Source of the DNA: a virus
Length of the DNA: 64,000 bases
Strand: one strand, 5' to 3'
IMG/VR virus record: IMGVR_UViG_3300047476_002143
Coordinates: 1 to 64,000 of that record
Notes under the pieces: model-generated
Told to the model about the DNA's origin: nothing
What the model saw: only the letters and a program-made list of their open reading frames with translations
The model's database searches: none
Program-made: the position numbers and the translations under genes
In this document: in pieces, positions 47,618-55,597 of the stretch
How positions within the stretch are numbered: the stretch's first letter is position 1
Layout of the letters: every line of letters begins with the position of its first letter

Positions 47618-48028
47618 ATGGGAAATTATCACAATTTGGACAGAATTTTTGACCAATTTTTTAACGACAATGGGACAGGTATGTACAAGACATACAAATT
47701 GATTTCAGCAAATCAAAATCAAAGTATTGATGATTATGAAATAAACATTGTGAAGGATGGGGCTTATATCCATTTTGAAGTTCCTGGATTCAATAAAAAT
47801 AATTTGGATGTCTTAATTGAAGGGTCCGAGCTTGTAATCGAGGGTTCACGTAAGTATAAAATGAATGGCGAAGAAAAACAAAAAGAAATTAATCGCAGAG
47901 TCGAGCTCAATAATCTGTATGACCCAACCACTGTTGAAGCAACAGTCGAGGACGGACTATTAACAGTTTACATTCCAAGTTTCAAAAAAGAAACACAGAA
48001 AAGAAAAAATAGAATAAACCTCATGTAA
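47618..48028 (+). CDS. Small heat-shock protein (Hsp20/alpha-crystallin)
   Basis: A 136-residue Hsp20. The alpha-crystallin domain is clear: HFEVPGFNKNNLDVLIEGSELVIEGSRK, then VEATVEDGLLTVYIPSF. The N-terminus is short (NLDRIFDQFFND). It holds unfolding proteins in a soluble state for refolding or degradation. It is divergent from clpC and followed by a terminator. Hsp20 genes are known from cyanophages and other T4-like phages. Confidence 0.9.
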   Translation: MGNYHNLDRIFDQFFNDNGTGMYKTYKLISANQNQSIDDYEINIVKDGAYIHFEVPGFNKNNLDVLIEGSELVIEGSRKYKMNGEEKQKEINRRVELNNLYDPTTVEATVEDGLLTVYIPSFKKETQKRKNRINLM

Positions 48029-48031
48029 AAG

Positions 48032-48058
48032 AAAAACCCTCCAATCGGAGGGTTTTTT
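48032..48058 (+). terminator. Rho-independent terminator
   Basis: Stem AACCCTCC/GGAGGGTT with a short loop and T6; also at the end of the converging minus-strand gene. Confidence 0.85.
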
Positions 48059-48608
48059 ATAAATCCAAACATTTTATTTTTCCATCCTTACCATACCCGA
48101 AATTATATTTATGGGCATCGACAAATGTATCTTTATTTTTTATTTTCATAATAGCCTTTTCACACTTCTTTATAACGGTTAGAAAATTTATAAAAAAGTC
48201 ATAATCTTTTTTATTATGATTTAATAATTTTTTACCAATATCTACAAAAATCGAGGCATCAGAACCTTCAGTTATGTATAAATCTGAAAATGATTCCCCT
48301 CTATCAACATCCAAAACACCAATATCTTCTAATGATAATTCCAAGCTGTCCCAATCGTTTTCAAATTTTTTTGTATCTAATTTCTCTAATTCAACATAAT
48401 AAATGTTTTCATCTTGCATCTTACCAGCCCTGAAGACTTTAGGAAATATCTCTGGTTCGGATTTGAATACCTCATACCACTCGTCAACTGTGTCTTTGTG
48501 TCCCACTTTGAATAAAACATTTGGATTACTTTTTGATGCAAAAATTTGATGTTCCATTCCTCTGTTGAAAACTTCTTTTTCTTTAGTACCTAATTCTTGT
48601 ATTTCCAT
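48057..48608 (-). CDS. Kinase-fold-like phage protein, unknown function
   Basis: A 183-residue protein from the ATG at 48608 (MEIQELGTKEKEVFNRG). The pattern VLFKVGH (possible Lys strand), YYVELEKLD (hinge-like) and FVDAHKYNFGYGKDGKIKCLDL (D-x-H-x2-N...LD) resembles a reduced protein-kinase fold, as in some uncharacterised phage proteins. Activity is uncertain. It diverges from the next gene, sharing the promoter region. Confidence 0.6.
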   Translation of the reverse strand: MEIQELGTKEKEVFNRGMEHQIFASKSNPNVLFKVGHKDTVDEWYEVFKSEPEIFPKVFRAGKMQDENIYYVELEKLDTKKFENDWDSLELSLEDIGVLDVDRGESFSDLYITEGSDASIFVDIGKKLLNHNKKDYDFFINFLTVIKKCEKAIMKIKNKDTFVDAHKYNFGYGKDGKIKCLDL

Positions 48609-48614
48609 ATTTAT
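48608..48614 (+). promoter_or_regulatory. TATTTAT phage promoter motif
   Basis: TATTTAT four bases before the plus-strand ATG at 48619; it also touches the divergent minus-strand start. Confidence 0.55.
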
Positions 48615-48618
48615 AATT

Positions 48619-48951
48619 ATGGAGATGTGGCAGAAATACATAGAAAAAACAGAAGGTCTTAAACCTCTTTTAGAATCATATCTTAAATTGAGACGTTTAT
48701 TCCAATCGTATGATTGGAGTGAGTCTGATTTGTCAAATCCGCCATTTTATAGTAGAGAATTGATGGAATTAAGAGATGAATTTGGTTACAAAATGGCAAA
48801 GTTGAATAAGGAAATGGATGATTTGGGAATTGATTGGAAACGAGAGGAATTTATTAGTTACCTTCAACCATTTCTTACTAAGATTGATGAATTAACACCT
48901 TTAAAATATGGCAGTAACGAGAGAAGAAATCAAAGGGACGAAGATAATTAA
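48619..48951 (+). CDS. Helical phage protein, unknown function
   Basis: A 110-residue protein (MEMWQKYIEKTEGLKPLLES) from the ATG that follows TATTTAT by four bases. Mostly helical, with SNPPFYSRELMELRDEFGYK. No family recognised. Its end overlaps the KTSC gene in another frame by 44 bases. Confidence 0.6.
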   Translation: MEMWQKYIEKTEGLKPLLESYLKLRRLFQSYDWSESDLSNPPFYSRELMELRDEFGYKMAKLNKEMDDLGIDWKREEFISYLQPFLTKIDELTPLKYGSNERRNQRDEDN

Positions 48952-49150
48952 TGAAATTAAGTCGTCCAATTTAAAAAGAACAGAATACGATACCGAAACA
49001 AAAAAATTAGTGGTTGAATTCATTAATAATCTTAAATATGAATACGATGAAGTACCACATCAAATTTATACTAAATTTAGAAATGCAGATTCTCAGGGTA
49101 AATTTTTTACGATGGAGATAGCAAAAAAGTTTAAATACAAAAAACTATAA
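48908..49150 (+). CDS. KTSC-domain protein
   Basis: An 80-residue protein with the KTSC pattern: SSNLKRTEYDTETKKLVVEFINN, LKYEYDEVPHQIYTKFRNADS and GKFFTMEIAKKFKY. The KTSC domain is a small fold of unknown function common in phages and near DNA-processing genes. It overlaps its upstream neighbour in a different frame. Confidence 0.8.
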   Translation: MAVTREEIKGTKIINEIKSSNLKRTEYDTETKKLVVEFINNLKYEYDEVPHQIYTKFRNADSQGKFFTMEIAKKFKYKKL

Positions 49151-49158
49151 TTTTTTGG

Positions 49159-49165
49159 TATTTAT
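49159..49165 (+). promoter_or_regulatory. TATTTAT phage promoter motif
   Basis: TATTTAT five bases before the nucleotidyltransferase ATG. Confidence 0.55.
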
Positions 49166-49170
49166 ATGTC

Positions 49171-49896
49171 ATGGGAGAATTTACAAAGATATTAAAAAGT
49201 TTTTCGTTACAAGACACATTAAACCCTAAGATTTGGGAAAACCATGACGATGTAGAAAATTCAAAAATGAAATCAAAGGTACGAGATGCCTTGATGAAGA
49301 TTGCAGAAAAATTTATAGATTATTTGGGTGATGACGTATTTGTCGAAGATATAACCCTCACAGGCTCATTGGCTAACTTCAACTGGTCTGAATATTCAGA
49401 TTTCGATTTACATATATTAGTTGATTTTCAACAGTATGAGAAAGAGTCAAAACTTTATCAACAGCTGTTCGACGCAAAAAAATACATTTTTAATGAAAAC
49501 CATAACATTAAAATTTATGGTTATGATGTTGAACTATATGCTCAAGATGTTGAAGAAGAACATACTAGCACAGGTTTGTATTCGGTAATGAACGATGAGT
49601 GGTTACAAAAACCTGAAAAAGAGTCTCCTGATATTAATAAAAAACTTTTAGTTCAAAAAATAGACTCTTGGGTAGAAAAAATTGAAAAGGGAATTGGAGA
49701 AGGTAAAGATTTAGAAAAACTTAAGACGAAGATAAAAGAGTATAGAAAATCAGGTTTAGAGAAAGAAGGTGAACTATCTTATGAAAATTTAGTTTTCAAA
49801 TTTTTGAGGAGGTCTGGACATATAGGTAAATTGTTTGATGCAATTAATCAAGAAACCGACAAAGAACTTTCGATAGAGAGACAAATGACAGATTAA
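49171..49896 (+). CDS. Nucleotidyltransferase-fold protein
   Basis: A 241-residue protein with the core of the Pol-beta-type nucleotidyltransferase fold: LTGSLANFNWSEYSDFDLHILVDF, that is GS followed by DxD metal ligands. A third acidic strand (YDVELYAQD) comes later. The C-terminal part is helical. Substrate unknown; nucleotide transfer to RNA, protein or small molecules is possible. TATTTAT lies five bases before the start. Confidence 0.8.
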   Translation: MGEFTKILKSFSLQDTLNPKIWENHDDVENSKMKSKVRDALMKIAEKFIDYLGDDVFVEDITLTGSLANFNWSEYSDFDLHILVDFQQYEKESKLYQQLFDAKKYIFNENHNIKIYGYDVELYAQDVEEEHTSTGLYSVMNDEWLQKPEKESPDINKKLLVQKIDSWVEKIEKGIGEGKDLEKLKTKIKEYRKSGLEKEGELSYENLVFKFLRRSGHIGKLFDAINQETDKELSIERQMTD

Positions 49897-49996
49897 CTCT
49901 GTTTAATATAAATGTTGTAACAGGTAATAATCCTTTGGTATTATTGTGTTTAATACTGAAGAATTGTTAACCTTCGTATATTTATTAAGAAAAATT

Positions 49997-50182
49997 ATGT
50001 CAAATACTAATGTAAACGTACAATATGAGTACACCGATGGAATGCTCGGTTCATTCAGCGGAGGTACGTGGGATGCTTCTTTAGGTAATGCACCACATCC
50101 TGTTGCCTTCGTAGGTACAGGTGACACTGTTACTGATTTAAGCGCAATTACGTTAGGCGGATTTGGTGGACTAAACAACTAA
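49997..50182 (+). CDS. Small glycine-rich phage protein
   Basis: A 61-residue protein (MSNTNVNVQYEYTDGMLGSF) that continues SGGTWDASLGNAPHPVAF and ends GGFGGLNN. No domain recognised. It has a TATTTAT motif eleven bases upstream, and the head-module genes follow. It may be a small structural protein. Confidence 0.55.
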   Translation: MSNTNVNVQYEYTDGMLGSFSGGTWDASLGNAPHPVAFVGTGDTVTDLSAITLGGFGGLNN

Positions 50183-50198
50183 ATAAAAATATTAAAAA

Positions 50199-51431
50199 AT
50201 GGGAGATTTAAAACCAATAGGCAGTGAAAAATTAACAGGACAGGAAAAACTCAATAGAATCATGGAGATTGCCAGATATAAAGAGGTTCCTGCGTTAAAT
50301 GTTAATGAGACAAGCACTAAAGAATTTTCTATAAACTTATCAGATGGTATAGATTACCAAATAGTGAAAGAAAAACAAGGATATATTATTAAAAAAACTA
50401 TATCTGAATCTCAAACAGATTATATCGAACCGATGAAAAATAGAAAATATTTTCCATCTTACTCTCAAGCTTTGAAAAAACTAAATTTGATGGCGAAAGA
50501 ATTAAATCGTGTCAATGAAAACGAGGAAGGTGTGAGTTTGTTTGGTGAACAAAGAAAGTTCGTTTTAAAGACTCCCAAACCTGTTGAGCCAGAAATGGCA
50601 TCACCAGCACCTCCTGTTGAGCCACCTGCAGTCCCTGAACCAGAGTTACCACCTTCTCCAGATTCGGAAGCTCCTATGCCAGATATGACATTGGGTTCTG
50701 ATGATATGGGTGGTGAAGGAATGGATATGGCACCTGAGGCAGATGTAATGGGTGATGAATCAATGGGTTCTCCTTCAGGTGAAGAAGTTACTTTTAAAAT
50801 GATTCAAAAATTGACAGGTAAGCTTACACAAAAAATCAGAGAATATGAAAGTGATAAAGGTCTTACATCAGAAAACATAAAATATGTGATTAATATGGTT
50901 TTATCTTCTTTAGATTTGACAAACCTATCAGAAGAAGATAAAGAAGACGTTCTTTCTAAGTTTGAATCTGATGAAGATATGGACATGGGAGATGAAGGTA
51001 TGGGTTCAGAAACACCTGAAGATGATATAACAAGTGATACTGAAGTTGAAGATATTCAAGCTGATATGGATGTTCCTGTAGAATCTGAAATGGGAGAATC
51101 TGACTACGGTGTCGGAGCAATTATGGATAGTATATTTGGAGAATCTAAAGTTGACAAAGTTATTTCAAAATATTTTGAAATAAGTGATTCAGAGAAGAAG
51201 CTTCAAGAACAAAAGAAATTGGTTGACAAGGAAATGAAACAGAAACAATTTGTGAAACAAATTAACTCTATTAAGAATTTATCTGAGTCAATTGAACAAG
51301 AACTTTCATCAAAAAAGTTCTTGGAAGAGAATAAAGATTTTACTTTAATCGGTAAAACAAACAAAAAAAACTTAGTGTTTGAGAACAAAAAGGGTCAAAT
51401 AAAAATAACACCTGAAGGTCTCGTAATATGA
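50199..51431 (+). CDS. Acidic Pro-rich structural protein, unknown function
   Basis: A 410-residue protein. The N-terminal 130 residues look folded, followed by a Pro/Glu-rich linker (PVEPEMASPAPPVEPPAVPE), Met/Asp/Gly-rich stretches, and a helical C-terminal third. Highly acidic like scaffold or head-core proteins. It starts the continuous run of genes leading to the terminase and overlaps the next gene by four bases. Confidence 0.6.
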   Translation: MGDLKPIGSEKLTGQEKLNRIMEIARYKEVPALNVNETSTKEFSINLSDGIDYQIVKEKQGYIIKKTISESQTDYIEPMKNRKYFPSYSQALKKLNLMAKELNRVNENEEGVSLFGEQRKFVLKTPKPVEPEMASPAPPVEPPAVPEPELPPSPDSEAPMPDMTLGSDDMGGEGMDMAPEADVMGDESMGSPSGEEVTFKMIQKLTGKLTQKIREYESDKGLTSENIKYVINMVLSSLDLTNLSEEDKEDVLSKFESDEDMDMGDEGMGSETPEDDITSDTEVEDIQADMDVPVESEMGESDYGVGAIMDSIFGESKVDKVISKYFEISDSEKKLQEQKKLVDKEMKQKQFVKQINSIKNLSESIEQELSSKKFLEENKDFTLIGKTNKKNLVFENKKGQIKITPEGLVI

Positions 51432-51823
51432 GTTATTTGATATATGTAAACGGATTAGGACCAAACTATAAAGGAGATAATATATATGAATTTATATTTT
51501 CAGATTCTTTAGATGTTTGGGGTGAATCTTGGGAAAAAAAACCAAGTAATTCTTATCCTTCTCCGCCAGAAATAAAATATATTAAAAAAGTAGGAGTTCT
51601 GAAAAACACTGATATTAAGTTAGAGTTGATTCAGAACTCCGATTTTTTTTGTATGAGTGACGCAATGGACGATATCATTGCTTTAGCTTGGGAGGATGAC
51701 GAATATAAGAATACCAAAAGGTTGGTATTCAGATTTGGTGAAGAAGAAAGTGAAATTAAAAATAAATTGTATGAGAACGATTTAATTCTCGAATTCGAAA
51801 AAAAAGTTGTATATGAAAACTAA
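51428..51823 (+). CDS. Conserved phage protein, unknown function
   Basis: A 131-residue protein (MSYLIYVNGLGPNYKGDNIY) with ESWEKKPSNSYPSPPEIKYIKKVGVL and MSDAMDDIIALAWED. I recognise the pattern from head-gene regions of Bacteroidota phages, without known function. It is coupled to both neighbours by overlaps. Confidence 0.68.
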   Translation: MSYLIYVNGLGPNYKGDNIYEFIFSDSLDVWGESWEKKPSNSYPSPPEIKYIKKVGVLKNTDIKLELIQNSDFFCMSDAMDDIIALAWEDDEYKNTKRLVFRFGEEESEIKNKLYENDLILEFEKKVVYEN

Positions 51824-52505
51824 TAAAAAGGCTTTAGAACTTGTAGAAAGTGGTTTGAAATCTAATGTGGTAAGTAAGTTATCAGAATCACAAATAGAAC
51901 AACTACACTCCAAAATATTCAGTGAGCAGACTGGTGTTAGAACAGAAGTTAAACCAACCCAAGTCACTACAATTTCACCAGATGCATTACAAAAAGGAGT
52001 TAATGTTAATGGAAAAAATATGAAAAAAGATTCTTCAGGTAATGTTGTTGTAACTACGACAAATGAGGAAATGTCAGAAGAAAAAAATAAGGATGATAAA
52101 AATAATCCATGGGCTATTTGCCACAAACAGCTAGGACCGAAGAAAAATGCAAAGTTCGAGAGTTGTGTTAGACAAGTAAAAAAATCTTTGAAGGAAGGTA
52201 AGAATCCTTTATCTTTGTTTATAGAAAACAAAATTATGGAAATAGTTGAAACTCATTTACCTCCAAAAATAACAAAGAAAGATTTGGTAAAATATTTGTC
52301 CGAGGCTGAACCAGCAACCGCACCTACTAAAGACCCTAAAACAAAACCAGGAACGAAGGAACCACCATCTCCGGTGAAAACACCACAGCATCCAGGAAAA
52401 AACCCCAACCCTAAGGTAAACCCAGCACCTAAGGCAAACAAAATAGACCCAGAAGAAGCAAAAGAAAAAATAATCGATACTATAATGAAAATGTTAAGAA
52501 AATGA
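51813..52505 (+). CDS. Phage protein with WAIC motif
   Basis: A 230-residue protein (MKTNKKALELVESGLKSNVV). It contains KIFSEQTG near residue 35, NNPWAICHKQLGPKKNAKFESCVRQVKKSL (a Cys-Cys helical hairpin common in phage and virus proteins) and a Pro/Lys-rich linker. Role unknown; perhaps a structural or head-associated protein. The ATG at 51813 overlaps the preceding gene. Confidence 0.6.
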   Translation: MKTNKKALELVESGLKSNVVSKLSESQIEQLHSKIFSEQTGVRTEVKPTQVTTISPDALQKGVNVNGKNMKKDSSGNVVVTTTNEEMSEEKNKDDKNNPWAICHKQLGPKKNAKFESCVRQVKKSLKEGKNPLSLFIENKIMEIVETHLPPKITKKDLVKYLSEAEPATAPTKDPKTKPGTKEPPSPVKTPQHPGKNPNPKVNPAPKANKIDPEEAKEKIIDTIMKMLRK

Positions 52506-53797
52506 AAAAAATAAAAGAACAAATAGATTATGGTGGAAGAAGAGAAAGAATGGACCCGAATCTTGAAAGAAAACTAAGGTCTGGTGAAGATATCTACTCT
52601 TCTAATCCTGCAATGAGAAAAGGTTCTGAAGATGTGCAAAGGCTCGTTTCCCAAAGATTTGGTGACGTTGTTGACGCTCTGAAACAAGTTACCGGTATTG
52701 AAGATTTGTCTCCGAATCACGTTAAGCAAATGTTAATGGGTGAAATGATGAATGCCACTTATGGTGTAATGAGACTTGAGAGTAGACATAAAGAAGAATT
52801 GAAAGACCTCGCAAAAAAAGTAAGTTTCGATGAAACTGAATTTGATGAGTCTTGGGTCAATCTTGAAATGTATTTGAACGAAACTCCAATTGACGTTTCT
52901 AATTTCAGATATCAACCAGAAGAAGAGGATGAAGAAGAAGAAGAAGATAAAAAAGAACAATTGAAATTTCAATCATTTGATATCGAGGATTTAACTCCTC
53001 AAGAAGAATTGGAATTAGAGAAACATAAAAGAAACATAATCAATGCTCTCATACAAGGAGCGGCAAAGAAAGGGCATTACGTTTTTAGGAAACCAGAGGT
53101 GAGAGAAGAATTAGACTCAATCGACCCTCAATTATATCCACTCTATAACAAAATAATGGCAATCAATGATTTTTTCTATTTTACAATGGAACAAATGATT
53201 GAAATGATGAGTCAGACAGGACAAGGTGTTGCAGGTAAAGTTGAGTTAGATGGGGGTGATGAAGAGGAAGGTGGAGAAGGAGAAGATACCCCTGATACCA
53301 CAATCAAAGCGTATGGTATGATTTTTCCAATCCTTTGTCATGAAATCATCAAAGGTATAAAGGAAGTCAATGCAAGACATGGACTCCCTCAGGATACCGA
53401 AATGGCACAAAAAGTAATGGGTCAAACCGATTTACTGTCGAATGAACCAATGCAATTAAGAGTAGGTCCTGGAGTACAAGAAAAACTAAGAATGGCAATG
53501 CCTGATGAGATTTTCAAACCTGAAAACAAAGGTCTTATAAATTGGTTTGAAATAGAATTATTCAAAATAGAGCCAACAGAATTTTTAGGAATTATGGCCG
53601 ATGTAATTGACAAGGATGAAAGAAAAAATAAAAGAGCAACTGCTAGATTCGAAGAAATTATGAAAGAAGCTCAAAGACTTAAAGAGGAATATGAGGAATA
53701 CAAAAAACAGCAAGGTAGTTCTTCAGAATCTGACGATTTAAGTGATGATGACCTCGATGATTTCCTATCTAGCATGGGCATTTCAAGAGGAGATTAA
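52502..53797 (+). CDS. Phage protein upstream of the terminase, unknown function
   Basis: A 431-residue acidic helical protein (MKKIKEQIDYGGRRERMDPN). The middle has EEDEEEEEDKKEQ and EIIKGIKEVNARHGLPQDTEMAQ. The position just before terL suggests a packaging or structural role; the size is too large for a usual T4 gp16-like small terminase. No family recognised. Confidence 0.6.
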   Translation: MKKIKEQIDYGGRRERMDPNLERKLRSGEDIYSSNPAMRKGSEDVQRLVSQRFGDVVDALKQVTGIEDLSPNHVKQMLMGEMMNATYGVMRLESRHKEELKDLAKKVSFDETEFDESWVNLEMYLNETPIDVSNFRYQPEEEDEEEEEDKKEQLKFQSFDIEDLTPQEELELEKHKRNIINALIQGAAKKGHYVFRKPEVREELDSIDPQLYPLYNKIMAINDFFYFTMEQMIEMMSQTGQGVAGKVELDGGDEEEGGEGEDTPDTTIKAYGMIFPILCHEIIKGIKEVNARHGLPQDTEMAQKVMGQTDLLSNEPMQLRVGPGVQEKLRMAMPDEIFKPENKGLINWFEIELFKIEPTEFLGIMADVIDKDERKNKRATARFEEIMKEAQRLKEEYEEYKKQQGSSSESDDLSDDDLDDFLSSMGISRGD

Positions 53798-53799
53798 TT

Positions 53800-55554
53800 T
53801 TGACAAAAGAACAATTAATAATAGAAGTTACGAAGTGCATGAGAAATACTCCATATGCACTTCGTACTTATTTACAGACATATGATAATACGGTATCAAA
53901 ATACGTACCGTTAGATTTATTTCCAGACCAAGTCAGTCTTATCGAGGACTACGAAAAGTATAACGAAAATATTGCCTTAAAGTATAGACAAGCAGGTGTT
54001 TCTACAGTAACTGCGGCATGGGCGTCAAAAAAATTAGTTTTCGCGAAAAAACAGAAACCAGAAAAAATTCTAATCATTGCCAACAAATTGGATACATCAG
54101 TTGAAATGGCAAACAAGATTAGAAGTTTCACTGAACAATGGCCGGCTTGGGTAGGTGTCGGATTTTCACAAGAAAAGAATTCGCAAAGACATTTCAAATT
54201 AACTAACGATTGTGAAGTCAAAGCCGTTGCAACATCAAAAGACGCTTTGAGGGGTTATACACCTACAATTCTTATTTTCGATGAGGCAGCGTTCATTGAT
54301 GCGGACGGTGACTTCTGGTCTGCATGTATGGCATCCCTTTCTACAGGAGGTAAAGTTATTGTGGTATCTACCCCCAATGGTTATGACCCAATCTATTATG
54401 AAATTTATGACCAAGCTTTAAGAAATATGAACGATTTCAAAATATCAGAGATGTTTTGGTATCGTGACCCAAGATATACAAAGGATTTGTATATGGTAAA
54501 AACAAATGATTTGGTTCATTTTTTATTGAATAGAGAGGAGTATGCTGCTGATGTTGTCGTTGATTTATCAGTAGATAACGCATACGAAAGAGACCACTCA
54601 ATAGTCACAGAGTACATCAAACAAGGATATAAACCTTGTTCTGCTTGGTTTGAGGGAATGGTTAAAAAACTCAAGTATGACAGAAGAAAAGTAGCTCAGG
54701 AGTTGGAATGTAACTTTCTAGGTTCAGGAGATAACGTATTTGAATCTGAAATTCTACAAAACGTATCTCAAAATACTTTACAGGAACCCGGAGCAAAACT
54801 TATGGGTGGAGCTCTATGGATATGGAAAGAACCTGTCCTTGGTCACAAATACGTTATGGGAGTAGATGTCTCGAGAGGAGACTCAGAGGATTTTTCCTGT
54901 ATTGAAATAATAGACTTTAATGAGAATGAACAAGTGTTGGAATATGTTGCAAAGGTACCTCCTGACGTTGTTGCTGAAATTGCCTATAAGTGGGGAACAA
55001 TGTATGATGCCTTCTGTGTTGTGGATTTGACGGGGGGAATGGGTGTTGCAACCGCAAGAAAACTACAGGAGCTAAATTACAAAAATTTATATATTGACAC
55101 TGTTGAAAACAACAATAAGTGGAAATGGGACCCGAAGATTAATGAAAAAATTCCTGGTATAAATTTCAATAGTAAACGTGTTCAAATTATTGCATCATTT
55201 GAAGAAGCAGTTAGACATGGATTTAAAGTAAGGTCTCAAAGGTTGTATAACGAAATGAATACATTTGTGTATATCAATGGAAGACCTGACCACCAAAAAG
55301 GACATCATGATGATTGTATTATGGGAATATCCATGGCAACATATGTTGCGGAAAAATCTTTCCAACAACTGACAAAAAATTTAAATCACACAAAGGCAAT
55401 GATTGATTCATGGGCGGTTTCTGTAAATGAAAATAAAAATTCATCACAATTTTTCAATCCTATGATACCACAGACTGCAGAAAAAAAACAATACTTCCCT
55501 AATCAAGGACCGAGTAGAAGTGATTATGAAAAATATAAATGGTTGTTCTATTAG
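53800..55554 (+). CDS. terL: Terminase large subunit (T4 gp17-like)
   Basis: A 584-residue packaging motor. The ATPase domain has a deviant Walker A (IALKYRQAGVSTVTAAWAS, without the usual G-K-S/T), Walker B ILIFDEAAFIDADG and the coupling motif VSTPNGYDPIYYEIY. The nuclease domain has GVDVSRGDSEDFSCIEI, VVDLTGGMG and HHDDCIMGISMA, giving the three Asp. It cuts and pumps DNA through the portal. The start appears to be TTG at 53800, with AGGAG about eight bases before it; no nearer ATG precedes the conserved region. Confidence 0.95.
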   Translation: MTKEQLIIEVTKCMRNTPYALRTYLQTYDNTVSKYVPLDLFPDQVSLIEDYEKYNENIALKYRQAGVSTVTAAWASKKLVFAKKQKPEKILIIANKLDTSVEMANKIRSFTEQWPAWVGVGFSQEKNSQRHFKLTNDCEVKAVATSKDALRGYTPTILIFDEAAFIDADGDFWSACMASLSTGGKVIVVSTPNGYDPIYYEIYDQALRNMNDFKISEMFWYRDPRYTKDLYMVKTNDLVHFLLNREEYAADVVVDLSVDNAYERDHSIVTEYIKQGYKPCSAWFEGMVKKLKYDRRKVAQELECNFLGSGDNVFESEILQNVSQNTLQEPGAKLMGGALWIWKEPVLGHKYVMGVDVSRGDSEDFSCIEIIDFNENEQVLEYVAKVPPDVVAEIAYKWGTMYDAFCVVDLTGGMGVATARKLQELNYKNLYIDTVENNNKWKWDPKINEKIPGINFNSKRVQIIASFEEAVRHGFKVRSQRLYNEMNTFVYINGRPDHQKGHHDDCIMGISMATYVAEKSFQQLTKNLNHTKAMIDSWAVSVNENKNSSQFFNPMIPQTAEKKQYFPNQGPSRSDYEKYKWLFY

Positions 55555-55561
55555 ACATAAC

Positions 55562-55568
55562 TATTTAT
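55562..55568 (+). promoter_or_regulatory. TATTTAT phage promoter motif
   Basis: TATTTAT 29 bases before the portal gene start. Confidence 0.4.
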
Positions 55569-55597
55569 ATTATCAAGGAAAAAAGTAAAATTAAAAA

